The translations under genes were made by a program, and so were the position numbers. From NCBI GenBank assembly GCA_035555435.1, contig DATMGN010000056.1, forward strand, positions 62,001 through 126,000: a stretch of 64,000 nucleotides of DNA, read 5' to 3'. This DNA comes from 73-13 sp035555435. Its GTDB lineage: Bacteria; Actinomycetota; Actinomycetes; Actinomycetales; Microbacteriaceae. Of this stretch, positions 8,814 through 17,508 are shown piece by piece. Under the pieces are notes generated by a model. The model was not told the origin of the DNA. It saw nothing but the letters and a program-made list of their open reading frames with translations, and did no database searches. The number at the start of each line of letters is the position of its first letter. The stretch's first letter is position 1.

Positions 8814-8819
8814 GGTGTG

Positions 8820-9758
8820 GTGAGTGGGACCGCCTCCGTCTTCCACGAGATCGCTCGGGCGGAGTGGGCGGCCCTCGCCGCCGGGATGCAAGCGCCGCTG
8901 ACGCGGGCCGAGATCACGGCGCTGCGCGGCACAGGGGATCCGCTCGACCTCCACGAAGTGCAGGACGTCTACCTGCCGCTCAGCCGGCTGCTGTCGCTCT
9001 ACGCGGCGGGGGCGCAGCGCCTCTACTCGGACACGCGCGATTTCCTCGACGGCGCCGTCTCCGTCCCCGGGGTGACGCCGTTCATCATCGGCGTCGCGGG
9101 CTCCGTCGCCGTCGGCAAGTCGACGATCTCCCGCGTGCTGCGCGAGCTGCTGTCGCGCTGGCCCGGCACGCCGCGCGTCGACCTCATCACGACCGACGGG
9201 TTCCTGTATCCGAACGCAGAACTCCAGCGCCGCGGCCTCATGGAGCGCAAGGGCTTCCCCGAGTCGTACGACCGGCGCGCGCTGCTCGAGTTCGTCTCGG
9301 CGATCAAGTCTGGCGAGCCGCGCGTGAGCGCGCCCCTGTACTCGCACCTCGTGTACGACATCGTCCCGGGCGCCGAGGTGGTCGTGCAGCGGCCCGACGT
9401 GCTCATCGTCGAGGGCCTCAACGTCCTCCAGCCGGCACCGCAGGGCCACGCCCTCGCCGTGTCCGACCTGTTCGACTTCACCGTGTACGTCGACGCCGCG
9501 CCACACGACGTCGAGGAGTGGTACATCCAGCGCTTCCTGCGGCTACGGGCGAGCTCGTTCGCGAACCCCGACTCGTACTTCCACCGCTACGCGAGCCTGT
9601 CCGACGAGGAGGCGGTCGCGACCGCGCGCGACATCTGGGTGCGCATCAACGGCCGCAACCTCGCCGAGAACGTGCTGCCGACCCGCGACCGGGCCACCCT
9701 CGTGCTCCGCAAAGGCGCGAACCACGTCGTCGACCGGGTGCTCGTCAGGAAGATCTGA
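8820..9758 (+). CDS. coaA: type I pantothenate kinase
   Basis: CoaA phosphorylates pantothenate, the first and rate-setting step of CoA synthesis. The P-loop is [17 protein letters not shown], followed by the family segments [11 protein letters not shown], the conserved RKGFPESYD and IVEGLNVLQ. Length is 312 residues from GTG at 8820, chosen over the adjacent GTG at 8817 because it lies 6 bases from the TAGGCT hexamer. Members are usually inhibited by CoA thioesters. The gene is divergent from glmS-acpS and convergent with glmM. Confidence 0.95.
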   Translation: MSGTASVFHEIARAEWAALAAGMQAPLTRAEITALRGTGDPLDLHEVQDVYLPLSRLLSLYAAGAQRLYSDTRDFLDGAVSVPGVTPFIIGVAGSVAVGKSTISRVLRELLSRWPGTPRVDLITTDGFLYPNAELQRRGLMERKGFPESYDRRALLEFVSAIKSGEPRVSAPLYSHLVYDIVPGAEVVVQRPDVLIVEGLNVLQPAPQGHALAVSDLFDFTVYVDAAPHDVEEWYIQRFLRLRASSFANPDSYFHRYASLSDEEAVATARDIWVRINGRNLAENVLPTRDRATLVLRKGANHVVDRVLVRKI

Positions 9759-9759
9759 G

Positions 9760-9796
9760 ATCTCGATACGCCGACTGCGTCGGCTACTCGACCCGC
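9760..9796. repeat. dispersed imperfect palindrome, copy 1, at the coaA/glmM convergence
   Basis: Shape TCTCGATACGCC-spacer-GGCTACTCGACC. It fills the gap after coaA and runs into glmM, supplying the glmM stop codon (TAG at 9784-9786) and its last codons. Related copies occur at 13565, 15821, 32257 and 45925. Here it may also act as a two-way terminator. Confidence 0.7.
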
Positions 9797-11154
9797 GTGG
9801 CGAGCCGCTCGGCGACGAGGTCCGCGAGTCGCTGCGCGACCGACTGCGCGGTCTCCTGGTCCTCGGCCTCGACCATGACCCGCACCATCGGCTCGGTGCC
9901 GGAGGGCCTCAGCAGCACTCGGCCGGCATCGGCGAGCGCCTCCTGCTCGCGCCGCACCGCCGCGGCGATCTCCGCGTCGGCGTCGAGCCGGCTGCGCTCC
10001 ACACCCCGCACGTTGATGAGCACCTGCGGATAGACGGTCATGCACGACGCGAGCTCCGCGAGCGTCTTGCCCGTGCGAGCCATCTCGCCGGCGAGGTGGA
10101 GCCCCGTGAGCACGCCGTCGCCGGTCGTCGCGTGCTCCGTGACGATGAGGTGGCCCGACTGCTCGCCGCCGAGCGACCAGCCGTTCGCGTTGAGCGCCTC
10201 CAGCACGTAGCGGTCGCCGACCCCGGTCAGCGCGACCTCGATGCCGTGCTCGGCCATGGCGCGGCGCAGCCCCAGGTTGCTCATGACGGTCGCGACGAGC
10301 GTGTCGTCCTTGAGCGCACCGCGTTCCTTCATCGCGATCGCGAGGATCGCCATGATCCGGTCGCCGTCCACGATCTGCCCATCGGCGTCGACGGCGAGGC
10401 AGCGGTCGGCGTCGCCGTCGTGGGCGATGCCGAGATCGGCACCCACCTCGACGACCTTCGCCTGGAGCACTTCGAGGTGCGTCGAGCCGGAGCCCTCATT
10501 GATGTTGAGACCGTCCGGCTCCGCGCCGATCACGGTGACCCGCGCACCGGCGTCCGTGAACACCTGCGGCGAGATGCCGGCCGCGGCGCCGTTCGCCGCG
10601 TCGACGACGACGTGCAGCCCGTCGAGCCGGTGCGGGAGGCTCGCGAGCAGGTGCAGCACGTAGCGGTCCTCCGCGTCAGCGAAGCGCTGGATCCGCCCGA
10701 CGTCGCCGCCGATCGGCGTCAGCTCCTGGTGGCCGAGCGCGTCCTCGATGCGATCCTCGACTTCGTCCGGCAGCTTGCGCCCGCCGTAGCTGAAGAACTT
10801 GATGCCGTTGTCCGGCGCCGCGTTGTGGGACGCGGAGATCATCACGCCGAAGTCCGCCTCCGCGGACTGCACGAGGTACGCGCAGGCCGGGGTCGGGATG
10901 ACGCCGGCGTCGAGCACGTCGATGCCGCTGCTCGCAAGGCCCGACGCGACCGCCGCCGCGAGGAACTCGCCGCTGATCCGGGGATCGCGGGCGAGCACCG
11001 CGGTCGGGCGCCGCCCGGCAGCGCGGTTCTCGTCGGCGTGCCGGCCCTTGGTGAGCACGAAGGCCGCAGCCTGCGCGAGGTCGAGGGCGAGCTGTGCGGT
11101 GATGTCACCGTTCGCGAGGCCCCGGACCCCGTCCGTGCCGAAGAGTCGTCCCAT
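9784..11154 (-). CDS. glmM: phosphoglucosamine mutase
   Basis: GlmM converts glucosamine-6-phosphate to glucosamine-1-phosphate, the step after GlmS. The 456-residue protein starts [15 protein letters not shown], has the phosphoserine loop [18 protein letters not shown], the metal-binding loop [11 protein letters not shown] and the phosphate-binding [12 protein letters not shown] near the C-terminus. It starts 50 bp after rpsI and is probably co-transcribed with rplM-rpsI. The final residues are encoded by the palindromic repeat at 9760-9796. Confidence 0.97.
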   Translation of the reverse strand: MGRLFGTDGVRGLANGDITAQLALDLAQAAAFVLTKGRHADENRAAGRRPTAVLARDPRISGEFLAAAVASGLASSGIDVLDAGVIPTPACAYLVQSAEADFGVMISASHNAAPDNGIKFFSYGGRKLPDEVEDRIEDALGHQELTPIGGDVGRIQRFADAEDRYVLHLLASLPHRLDGLHVVVDAANGAAAGISPQVFTDAGARVTVIGAEPDGLNINEGSGSTHLEVLQAKVVEVGADLGIAHDGDADRCLAVDADGQIVDGDRIMAILAIAMKERGALKDDTLVATVMSNLGLRRAMAEHGIEVALTGVGDRYVLEALNANGWSLGGEQSGHLIVTEHATTGDGVLTGLHLAGEMARTGKTLAELASCMTVYPQVLINVRGVERSRLDADAEIAAAVRREQEALADAGRVLLRPSGTEPMVRVMVEAEDQETAQSVAQRLADLVAERLATRVE

Positions 11155-11204
11155 TCAGGCGTCTCCGCTCGTCGTTCCCTGAGCGAACCCAGCGAGCCGG
11201 ACGA

Positions 11205-11696
11205 TCAGCGCTTGGAGTACTGCGACGCCTTGCGGGCCTTCTTGAGACCGGCCTTCTTGCGCTCGATGACGCGGGCATCGCGGGTCAGGAAGCCGGCCTT
11301 CTTGAGGGTCGGCCGGTTGTTCTCGCGGTCGATCTCGTTGAGGGCACGGGCGATCGCGAGGCGCAGCGCGCCCGCCTGACCCGAGGGGCCGCCGCCGGTG
11401 ATGCGCGCGACGAGGTCGTACGAGCCCTGGAGCTCGAGGACCGCGAAGGGCGAGTTGATGAGCTGCTGGTGCAGCTTGTTGGGGAAGTACGCCTCGAGGG
11501 GGCGGCCGTTGATGGTCGCGCCGCCGGCACCCGGGGTGAGGCGGACGCGCGCGATGGCCTCCTTGCGGCGGCCGACGGCCGCGCCGGATACGGTCAGCGG
11601 CGCGCGGGGCGCCTTCGTCTCGGTCGCGAGCGCGCTCGGCGTCTCGGTCGTGTAGTCGCCGGTGATCTCGTCGGCGGTGGTCTCGTTGTCAGCCAC
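11205..11696 (-). CDS. rpsI: 30S ribosomal protein S9
   Basis: S9 binds 16S rRNA in the small-subunit head and reaches the P-site tRNA with its basic tail, here ending [12 protein letters not shown]. The conserved core begins [15 protein letters not shown] and contains [22 protein letters not shown]. About 35 residues before the core are acidic and Thr/Ala-rich, an actinobacterial extension. GTG at 11696 follows AAGGAAA at good spacing; the frame is open further upstream but runs over rplM. It is the partner gene of rplM, 26 bp upstream. Confidence 0.95.
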   Translation of the reverse strand: MADNETTADEITGDYTTETPSALATETKAPRAPLTVSGAAVGRRKEAIARVRLTPGAGGATINGRPLEAYFPNKLHQQLINSPFAVLELQGSYDLVARITGGGPSGQAGALRLAIARALNEIDRENNRPTLKKAGFLTRDARVIERKKAGLKKARKASQYSKR

Positions 11697-11722
11697 TTCG
11701 GTTTCCTTCTGAGTTATCCGGC

Positions 11723-12175
11723 TCAGGCCTGCTGGGAGACCTGGGAGATGGTGTACGGCTTCGGCTGCTGCGCAGCGTGGGGGTGCTCCGGGCCGGCGTA
11801 GACCTTGAGCTTGGTGAACTGCGAGCGGCCGATCGAGTTCTTCGGCAGCATGCCGCGGATCGCCTTCTCGACGACGCGCTCGGGCTTCGTCTCGAGGAGC
11901 TCCGCGTAGGAGGTCGCGGTGAGGCCGCCCGGGTAGCCGGAGTGGCGGTAGGCGTTCTTCTGCGCGAGCTTCTGACCGGTCAGGGCGACCTTGTCCGCAT
12001 TGACGATGATGACGAAGTCGCCGGTGTCGACGTGGTTGGCGAAGACGGGCTTGTGCTTGCCGCGCAGGAGCGCCGCCGCCTGCGAGGCGAGGCGGCCGAG
12101 CACGACGTCGGTGGCGTCGATGACGAGCCACTCGCGCGAGACGGAGTCCGCCTTGGGCGTGAACGTACGAGTCAC
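11723..12175 (-). CDS. rplM: 50S ribosomal protein L13
   Basis: A 150-residue early-assembly 23S rRNA-binding protein. Signatures include [16 protein letters not shown], the [24 protein letters not shown] region, and the late AIRGMLPKN and [11 protein letters not shown]. The GTG start at 12175 gives the standard N-terminus. It heads rplM-rpsI-glmM; the ~130-bp leader upstream could hold autoregulatory structure, which I could not define. Confidence 0.96.
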   Translation of the reverse strand: MTRTFTPKADSVSREWLVIDATDVVLGRLASQAAALLRGKHKPVFANHVDTGDFVIIVNADKVALTGQKLAQKNAYRHSGYPGGLTATSYAELLETKPERVVEKAIRGMLPKNSIGRSQFTKLKVYAGPEHPHAAQQPKPYTISQVSQQA

Positions 12176-12302
12176 AGGAGTTCTGCTTTCGATCGGTTGA
12201 GGTTCGTGAATCCCGCTCCGGTGGGGGTTCCCCGGCTTCTGCCTCGGAACAACCCGGTGGAGGGCACCGCGATCACGGTCCGCGGGTGCGGACCGACGTT
12301 CA

Positions 12303-12308
12303 AGTGTA
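12303..12308 (-). promoter_or_regulatory. candidate -10 of rplM operon
   Basis: TACACT on the minus strand about 130 bp before rplM, between rplM and the tautomerase gene. No convincing -35 could be matched. Bases 12176-12337 otherwise hold no gene. Confidence 0.4.
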
Positions 12309-12337
12309 GCGGATACGCGCCTGACCGGCGACCGGGA

Positions 12338-12541
12338 TCAGAACGCCCCGGCGTCCCGGCGCTCCTGCAGCGTCGAGTCGGCGTTGCCCCAATGCGTGAG
12401 CGGCACCTCGGTGACGTGCACGGTGATGGCCGCACGCGATGCGCCGGCAGTCCGCTCGACCGCCTCGGCGACCTCCTTGATCATCCGGTTGAGCTGCTCG
12501 GGGCTGCGCCCCTCGGCGAGGGCGATCTGGATGTGCGGCAT
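12338..12541 (-). CDS. 4-oxalocrotonate tautomerase-family protein
   Basis: A 67-residue protein of the 4-OT superfamily. The N-terminal MPHIQIALAEGRSPEQLNRM leaves Pro as residue 1 after Met removal, the catalytic base of the family. These small enzymes form oligomers and move double bonds in oxo-acids; the physiological substrate here is unknown. ATG follows GAGGAG and lies 13 bp after truA, so the two are probably co-transcribed. Nothing links it to the ben/cat genes 45 kb away. Confidence 0.85.
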   Translation of the reverse strand: MPHIQIALAEGRSPEQLNRMIKEVAEAVERTAGASRAAITVHVTEVPLTHWGNADSTLQERRDAGAF

Positions 12542-12554
12542 GCGTACTCCTCGG

Positions 12555-13547
12555 TTACTCCTCGTCGATGCTAACCGCCCCGTCCGGGACGCGGACGGAA
12601 ACCGCGAGGGAACGAAGCCCCCTCGTCTGCGCGGAGCGAGCCGCGAGCTCGTCGTCGGGCGGGTAGCCGACCTCGGTCAGGACGAGGCCCTTGGCCGGCA
12701 TGACCTTGAACGCGCTCGTGCGCTCGCCCGCCTCCCGGAGGGCCACGGGATCCTCGAGCCCGAGCGCCCCCTCACCCACCGCGACACAGGCGCCGACGAG
12801 CGCGCGGACCATCGAGTGGCAGAAGGCATCCGCCTGCACGCGCGCGACGAGCACGCCGTCGGCCTCCCGCGCCCACGAGAACGACTGGAGGTCGCGGATC
12901 GTCGTCGAGTTCGGTCGCGGCCGGCAGAACGCCGCCCAGTCGGCGAGTCCGGGGCCCGCGAGTGAGCGTGCCGCCGCGTCCATCGCCGCCGCGTCGAGCA
13001 CCCGCGGATGCCACACCGTGAAGTCGCGGGCGAGCGGGTCCTGGAGCGCGGCCGCATCCGCGATCCGATACTCGTAGCGCCGCCAGACCGCGGAGAAGCG
13101 GGCGTCGAAGCCCGACGGTGCGAGGCTCGCGCGGTGGATCCGGACATCGCCGGCACGCCCCGCGAGGCCGTTGAGCTTGCGGGCGAGTGACTCGGGGCAC
13201 CCTTCGACTCGCTCCGCTCGCTCAGGGAGCGGGGAAGATGACTCCGCTCGCTCAGGGGCCGGGGAAGATGACGCTCGCTCAGGGCGCCGCGCGAGTCGCT
13301 GCAGGTGCTGCCACTGGGCGGCGTCGAGGTCGACGTGCGCGACCTGGCCGCGCGCATGCACCCCCGCGTCGGTGCGCCCCGCGACGACGAGCCGCGGCGC
13401 CTCCCCGCGCCCGCGGAAGAGCGTCGCGAGCGCCGACTCGAGCTCGCCCTGGACGGTTCGGCCCTCCGCCTGACGCGCCCAGCCGGAAAACGACGAACCG
13501 TCGTAACCGAGGTCCAAACGGACCCGGTACGACGGTTCGTGCGTCAT
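12555..13547 (-). CDS. truA: tRNA pseudouridine(38-40) synthase TruA
   Basis: TruA makes pseudouridine in the tRNA anticodon stem-loop. The catalytic Asp is in VVAGRTDAGVHARGQVAHV. The N-terminal LDLGYDGSSFSGWARQ and the C-terminal VRALVGACVAVGEG are family-typical. At 330 residues it is longer than usual. The excess is a Pro/Glu/Arg/Ser-rich insertion (about residues 86-117) encoded by short repeats at 13197-13300, where bacterial TruA proteins have a variable loop. The frame is intact, so the enzyme is probably functional. It is the last spc/alpha-operon gene before the tautomerase. Confidence 0.94.
   Translation of the reverse strand: MTHEPSYRVRLDLGYDGSSFSGWARQAEGRTVQGELESALATLFRGRGEAPRLVVAGRTDAGVHARGQVAHVDLDAAQWQHLQRLARRPERASSSPAPERAESSSPLPERAERVEGCPESLARKLNGLAGRAGDVRIHRASLAPSGFDARFSAVWRRYEYRIADAAALQDPLARDFTVWHPRVLDAAAMDAAARSLAGPGLADWAAFCRPRPNSTTIRDLQSFSWAREADGVLVARVQADAFCHSMVRALVGACVAVGEGALGLEDPVALREAGERTSAFKVMPAKGLVLTEVGYPPDDELAARSAQTRGLRSLAVSVRVPDGAVSIDEE
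13197..13300. repeat. palindromic repeat insertion inside truA
   Basis: Three related units built on CTCGCTCAGGG, two of them followed by a GGGGAAGATGAC-like spacer, all retained in the truA frame. The encoded peptide repeats a S/P-E-R-A/S pattern (SSSPAPERAESSSPLPERA). A shorter relative with TCGCTCAGGGA lies in the glmM-rpsI gap near 11167-11198. Confidence 0.7.
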
Positions 13548-13564
13548 GGCTTAACGGTATCGAG

Positions 13565-13690
13565 GTCTCGATACGCCGCCAACGGCGGCTACTCGACCCA
13601 CGGTGGCGCTACTCGACCAACGGCGGCTACTCGACCCGCGGAAGTCGTGTTCGACCCACGGAGTGACGACTCGACCCGCGGAAGCGAGAC
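13565..13690. repeat. dispersed palindrome copy 2 with a tandem ~20-bp array
   Basis: Begins with a full copy of the dispersed palindrome (TCTCGATACGCC, centre CAACGG, GGCTACTCGACC). Four more units containing TCGACC follow, at spacings of 20, 18, 20 and 20 bp, up to the end of rplQ. It fills nearly all of the 152-bp truA/rplQ gap. Confidence 0.75.
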
Positions 13691-13699
13691 GATCGCGTT

Positions 13700-14293
13700 C
13701 TACTCCTCGGTCGCCTCGGCGACCTCAGCGGCCTCGTTGACCTCGGCCTCGACCTCGACCGCCTCAGCCTCGAGCGCGGCGTCCGACTCGACCGCCTCGG
13801 CGGCGGTCTCGTCGACGGCCTCCGCGGCCTCGGTCGTCTCGGCGGCAGCCTCGGCCTTGGCCTCGTCCGCCTGCTTCGACTGCTTGTCCGACGCGGCGGC
13901 AGCGGCCGCCTTCTTCGCGGACGGCTTCTTCACGACCGGCTCGAGGACGAGCTCGATCTGCGCCATGGGGGCGTTGTCGCCCTTGCGGAAGCCGAGCTTC
14001 GTGATGCGGGTGTAGCCGCCCTCGCGCTCCGCGACGAGCGGCGCGATCTCGGTGAACAGGATGTGCACGACTTCCTTGTCACCGATGGTCGCGAGGACCC
14101 GACGGCGCGCGTGCAGGTCGCCGCGCTTGGCGAACGTGATGAGCCGCTCGGCGAGGGGACGCAGGCGCTTGGCCTTCGTCTCCGTCGTCTTGATCGACTT
14201 GTGCGTGAACAGGGCCGCGGCGAGGTTCGCGAGCAGGAGGCGCTCGTGCGCCGGACCGCCGCCGAGGCGCGGACCCTTCGTGGGCGTAGGCAT
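13700..14293 (-). CDS. rplQ: 50S ribosomal protein L17
   Basis: The first ~120 residues are a normal L17 ([20 protein letters not shown], then [17 protein letters not shown] and the [20 protein letters not shown] segment), a protein near the peptide exit tunnel. The last ~70 residues are an extreme low-complexity tail rich in Ala, Glu and Val. Acidic tails on L17 occur in actinobacteria, but this one is long. It follows rpoA by 30 bp and is the distal alpha-operon gene. Confidence 0.96.
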   Translation of the reverse strand: MPTPTKGPRLGGGPAHERLLLANLAAALFTHKSIKTTETKAKRLRPLAERLITFAKRGDLHARRRVLATIGDKEVVHILFTEIAPLVAEREGGYTRITKLGFRKGDNAPMAQIELVLEPVVKKPSAKKAAAAAASDKQSKQADEAKAEAAAETTEAAEAVDETAAEAVESDAALEAEAVEVEAEVNEAAEVAEATEE

Positions 14294-14323
14294 GTCTTCT
14301 TAGCTCTCTATCTCAGTCGTCGT

Positions 14324-15316
14324 TCAGGCGATCGGCTCGTCGTCGTACCCCGTGTAGAGGTGCGCGCCGTCGAAGCCGGGGACCGCGTCCTTGAGGGACA
14401 GACCGAGCTCGACGAGCTTGTCCTTGACCTCGTCGACCGACTTCTGACCGAAGTTGCGGATGTTCATGAGCTGCATCTCCGAGAGGGCGACGAGCTCGCT
14501 GACCGTGTTGATCCCCTCGCGCTTGAGGCAGTTGTACGAGCGCACGGAAAGGTCCAGGTCCTCGATCGGCATCGACAGCTCGGACGACAGCACGGCGTCG
14601 ACCGGGGCGGGGCCGATCTCGATGCCCTCGGCCGCCGAGTTGAGCTCGCGGGCGAGGCCGAAGAGCTCGACGAGCGTGCGACCGGCCGACGCGACGGCGT
14701 CGCGCGGCGAGATCGCCGGCTTCGTCTCCACGTCGACGACGAGGCGGTCGAAGTCGGTGCGCTCACCCGCACGCGTCGCCTCGACGCGGTAGGTGACCTT
14801 GAGGACCGGCGAGTAGATCGAGTCGATCGGGATCTGGCCGAGGTCCGCGAAGTCGCTGCGGTTCTGCGTCGCCGAGACGTAGCCGCGGCCGCGCTCGATC
14901 GTGAGCTCGAGCTCGAACTTCGCCTTCTCGTTGAGCGTCGCGATGACGAGCTCGGGGTTGTGGATCTCCACACCCGCCGGCACCGAGATGTCCGCAGCCG
15001 TGACCTCGCCCGCACCCTGCTTGCGCAGGTACGCCGCGACGGGCTCGTCGTGCTCCGAGGAGACGACGAGGTTCTTCAGGTTGAGGATGATCTCGATGAC
15101 GTCTTCCTTGACACCGGGGACGGTCGAGAACTGGTGCTGAACGCCATCGATGCGGATGCTCGTGACGGCCGATCCGGGGATCGAGGACAGCAGCGTACGA
15201 CGGAGCGAGTTGCCGAGGGTGTAGCCGAAGCCCGGCTCGAGCGGCTCGATGATGAACCGCGACCGGAACTCGGAGATGGACTCCTCGGAGAGGGTGGGAC
15301 GCTGTGCGATGAGCAC
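14324..15316 (-). CDS. rpoA: DNA-directed RNA polymerase subunit alpha
   Basis: 330 residues. The N-terminal assembly domain shows [20 protein letters not shown], and the C-terminal domain shows [38 protein letters not shown], the UP-element and activator-binding helices. It dimerises to nucleate the polymerase core with the RpoB and RpoC encoded 20 kb away in this window. There is no rpsD between rpsK and rpoA. Confidence 0.98.
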   Translation of the reverse strand: MLIAQRPTLSEESISEFRSRFIIEPLEPGFGYTLGNSLRRTLLSSIPGSAVTSIRIDGVQHQFSTVPGVKEDVIEIILNLKNLVVSSEHDEPVAAYLRKQGAGEVTAADISVPAGVEIHNPELVIATLNEKAKFELELTIERGRGYVSATQNRSDFADLGQIPIDSIYSPVLKVTYRVEATRAGERTDFDRLVVDVETKPAISPRDAVASAGRTLVELFGLARELNSAAEGIEIGPAPVDAVLSSELSMPIEDLDLSVRSYNCLKREGINTVSELVALSEMQLMNIRNFGQKSVDEVKDKLVELGLSLKDAVPGFDGAHLYTGYDDEPIA

Positions 15317-15396
15317 GGATGGTTCCTTTCGGCGGAGCGCCCGCTATATGACGCTCGGCGGATGAGTATTGAGTTGGAGTGGTGAAGAAGGACGCG

Positions 15397-15798
15397 TCAG
15401 ACGCGGCGGCGCTTGGGCGGCCGGCAGCCGTTGTGCGCCTGGGGCGTGACGTCGTTGATCGAGCCGACCTCGAGGCCAGCGGCCTGGAGCGAGCGGATCG
15501 CGGTCTCGCGACCCGAGCCCGGGCCCTTGACGAACACGTCGACCTTCTTCATCCCGTGCTCCTGCGCCTGGCGCGCGGCCGACTCGGCGGCGAGCTGCGC
15601 CGCGAACGGCGTCGACTTGCGCGAGCCCTTGAAGCCCACGGCACCCGAGGATGCCCAGGAGATGACCGCGCCCTGCGGGTCCGTGATCGACACGATCGTG
15701 TTGTTGAACGTGCTCTTGATGTGGGCCTGGCCCACGGCGATGTTCTTCTTGTCCTTCTTCCGCGGCTTGCGCGCGGTGGACGCCTTCGGTGCTGCCAT
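15397..15798 (-). CDS. rpsK: 30S ribosomal protein S11
   Basis: A 133-residue small-subunit platform protein. Family signatures are [36 protein letters not shown] and the C-terminal [20 protein letters not shown]. It sits between rpsM and rpoA in the alpha operon. The gap to rpsM contains a copy of the dispersed palindrome. Confidence 0.97.
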   Translation of the reverse strand: MAAPKASTARKPRKKDKKNIAVGQAHIKSTFNNTIVSITDPQGAVISWASSGAVGFKGSRKSTPFAAQLAAESAARQAQEHGMKKVDVFVKGPGSGRETAIRSLQAAGLEVGSINDVTPQAHNGCRPPKRRRV

Positions 15799-15820
15799 TG
15801 AGTCCTCTAATCGCTCTTGG

Positions 15821-15852
15821 ATCGAGTAGCCGCGTCAGCGGCGTATCGAGAT
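15821..15852. repeat. dispersed palindrome, copy 3, between rpsM and rpsK
   Basis: TCGAGTAGCCGC-GTCA-GCGGCGTATCGAG, a near-perfect hairpin ending one base before the rpsM stop. It lies inside an actively transcribed ribosomal operon, so it must allow read-through or modulate downstream expression. Confidence 0.75.
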
Positions 15853-16233
15853 CTACTTCCGGCCCGGCTTCTTCTTGCCGGCGACGGTGCGCTTCGGGCC
15901 CTTGCGGGTGCGCGCGTTGGTCTTGGTGCGCTGGCCGTGGACCGGCAGGCCGCGGCGGTGCCGCAGGCCCTCGTACGATCCGATCTCGACCTTGCGGCGG
16001 ATGTCGGCCTGGACCTCGCGGCGCAGGTCGCCCTCGACCTTGTAGTTGCCCTCGATGTAGTCGCGCAGCGCGAGGAGCTGGTCGTCGGTGAGGTCCTTGA
16101 CGCGGGTGTCCTTGTCGATCCCGGTCGCGGTGAGGGTCTGCAGGGAGCGCGTGCGCCCGACCCCGAAGATGTAGGTGAGCGCGATCTCCACGCGCTTCTC
16201 GCGCGGGATGTCGACGCCGGCAAGACGTGCCAT
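15853..16233 (-). CDS. rpsM: 30S ribosomal protein S13
   Basis: A 126-residue protein of the small-subunit head that contacts S19 and the tRNAs. It begins [19 protein letters not shown] and contains [13 protein letters not shown] and the conserved [20 protein letters not shown]. The basic tail ends KKKPGRK. The start lies about 110 bp downstream of rpmJ, a gap that holds a structured element. Confidence 0.97.
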   Translation of the reverse strand: MARLAGVDIPREKRVEIALTYIFGVGRTRSLQTLTATGIDKDTRVKDLTDDQLLALRDYIEGNYKVEGDLRREVQADIRRKVEIGSYEGLRHRRGLPVHGQRTKTNARTRKGPKRTVAGKKKPGRK

Positions 16234-16268
16234 TGCGGTTTCCTTAAGTGGACTTGCGAAGGTGTGGG

Positions 16269-16326
16269 GCGGCTCCGGTACTCGGGCCTTCGCGCCCGAG
16301 GTGTCGGCTTGGCTTCTTGGAGCCGC
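16269..16326 (-). other. nested hairpin between rpmJ and rpsM
   Basis: An outer 8-bp stem (GCGGCTCC at 16269-16276 with GGAGCCGC at 16319-16326) encloses a 7-bp hairpin (CTCGGGC at 16281-16287 with GCCCGAG at 16294-16300). It lies in the leader of rpsM inside the operon. It could be an attenuator or a binding site for a ribosomal protein; neither is proven. Confidence 0.5.
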
Positions 16327-16344
16327 TTGGGGTGTTCGGTAGTG

Positions 16345-16458
16345 CTAGCCCTGACGCTGCTTGTGGCGCGGGTTCTCGCAGATGACCATGACGCGGCCGT
16401 GGCGACGGATCACCTTGCACTTGTCGCAGATCTTCTTGACGCTGGGGTTGACCTTCAT
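16345..16458 (-). CDS. rpmJ: 50S ribosomal protein L36
   Basis: A 37-residue zinc-binding ribosomal protein, [19 protein letters not shown] at its start. The zinc ligands C11, C14, C27 and H32 are all present, so this is the C+ (zinc-containing) form. It lies between infA and rpsM as usual. Start ATG at 16458, stop TAG at 16345-16347. Confidence 0.95.
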   Translation of the reverse strand: MKVNPSVKKICDKCKVIRRHGRVMVICENPRHKQRQG

Positions 16459-16522
16459 GACGTTCTCTCTCTCGCCGTCCTCGACTGCACCCTTGCGGGC
16501 CGCCGTTACTTGTCCAGCGGGC

Positions 16523-16744
16523 TTACTTGTAGCGGTAGGTGATCCGGCCTCGGGTCAGGTCGTAGGGCGAAAGCTCCACGACGACCCGGTCCTCGGGGAG
16601 GATGCGGATGTAGTTCTGCCGCATCTTGCCCGAGATGTGCGCCAGCACCTTGTGTCCGTTCGCGAGCTCTACTCGAAACATCGCGTTCGGCAAGGCTTCG
16701 ATGACCGATCCCTCGATCTCGATGACGCCGTCTTTCTTGGCCAT
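16523..16744 (-). CDS. infA: translation initiation factor IF-1
   Basis: A 73-residue S1/OB-fold factor that occupies the A site during initiation. The sequence [19 protein letters not shown] and the end [12 protein letters not shown] are near-canonical. It probably heads an infA-rpmJ-rpsM-rpsK-rpoA-rplQ transcription unit, because 125 bp separate it from adk. No map gene lies between adk and infA. Confidence 0.97.
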   Translation of the reverse strand: MAKKDGVIEIEGSVIEALPNAMFRVELANGHKVLAHISGKMRQNYIRILPEDRVVVELSPYDLTRGRITYRYK

Positions 16745-16843
16745 TGTGTTAGATCAGTATCCTTCTGCCGCTGCAGGCTCACCCGCGGTCTGCGGGGTTC
16801 GGTGCCGCTGCGCACTGACGCACGCAGAAAACACCAAGGGTCT

Positions 16844-16849
16844 ACTTTA
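16844..16849 (-). promoter_or_regulatory. candidate -10 for infA-alpha operon
   Basis: TAAAGT on the minus strand in the adk-infA gap, about 100 bp before infA. No good -35 is seen. The gap is the only sizeable break between the spc and alpha blocks. Confidence 0.35.
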
Positions 16850-16869
16850 CCCGATTTTCTTTCAGGCCG

Positions 16870-17508
16870 CTACGCCGCCGGCGCGACCAGGCCGCGCTCC
16901 GCGAGTGCCCCGAGGATGCGCGCCGTGACCTCGTCGACCTCGCCGAGGCCGTCGACCTCGATGAGGAGACCGCGCTTGGCGAACGCCGCGAGGAGCGGCG
17001 CCGTCTCGCGCGCGTAGAGGTCCTGCCGGTGACGGATGACCTCCTCCGTGTCATCCGAGCGTCCGAGCTCGATCGCGCGCAGCCGGAGTCGACGCACGAC
17101 CTCGTCCTCGTCCGCGACCAGTCGGATGACGGCGTCGAGACGCTGACCGTCCGCCGCGAGGTGCTCGTCGAGGAAGCGCACCTGCTCCTCCGTGCGCGGA
17201 TAGCCGTCGAGGAGGAAACCGCGGGCGGCGTCCTCCTGGGCGAGGCGGTCCGCGACGATCTCGTTGGTCATCGCGTCGGAGACGAGGCCGCCGGAGTCGA
17301 GGATCGCCTTGACCCGGACGCCGAGCGGCGTGCCCTGCGAGATGTTCGCGCGGAAGATGTCGCCCGTCGAGATCGCCGGGACGCCGTAGGCTTCCGCGAT
17401 CCGGCCCGCCTGGGTCCCCTTGCCGGCCCCGGGCGGCCCGACGATGAGCAGCCGTGCCGCGAGCGTGCCGAGCGCGGTGTGGACGCCGCGGTCCTCCGTC
17501 GCGGTCAC
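16870..17508 (-). CDS. adk: adenylate kinase
   Basis: Interconverts ATP, AMP and ADP. The P-loop is [20 protein letters not shown], followed by the AMP-binding [11 protein letters not shown] and [10 protein letters not shown]. The LID is the short zinc-free form ([17 protein letters not shown]), as in most actinobacteria. The GTG at 17508 overlaps the secY stop (GTGA) and is the only start before the P-loop. It gives 212 residues with a 20-residue N-terminal extension not usual in the family. Confidence 0.93.
   Translation of the reverse strand: MTATEDRGVHTALGTLAARLLIVGPPGAGKGTQAGRIAEAYGVPAISTGDIFRANISQGTPLGVRVKAILDSGGLVSDAMTNEIVADRLAQEDAARGFLLDGYPRTEEQVRFLDEHLAADGQRLDAVIRLVADEDEVVRRLRLRAIELGRSDDTEEVIRHRQDLYARETAPLLAAFAKRGLLIEVDGLGEVDEVTARILGALAERGLVAPAA

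Noticed and set aside
8696..8819. glmS ribozyme or riboswitch
   Set aside because: The leader is too short if glmS is leaderless, and no ribozyme core is recognisable.
12338..12541. Tautomerase as part of aromatic degradation
   Set aside because: It is 45 kb from the ben/cat genes, follows truA, and the family is functionally diverse.
13565..13690. Possible CRISPR array
   Set aside because: The ~20-bp units are continuous, without unique spacers, and no cas genes are present.
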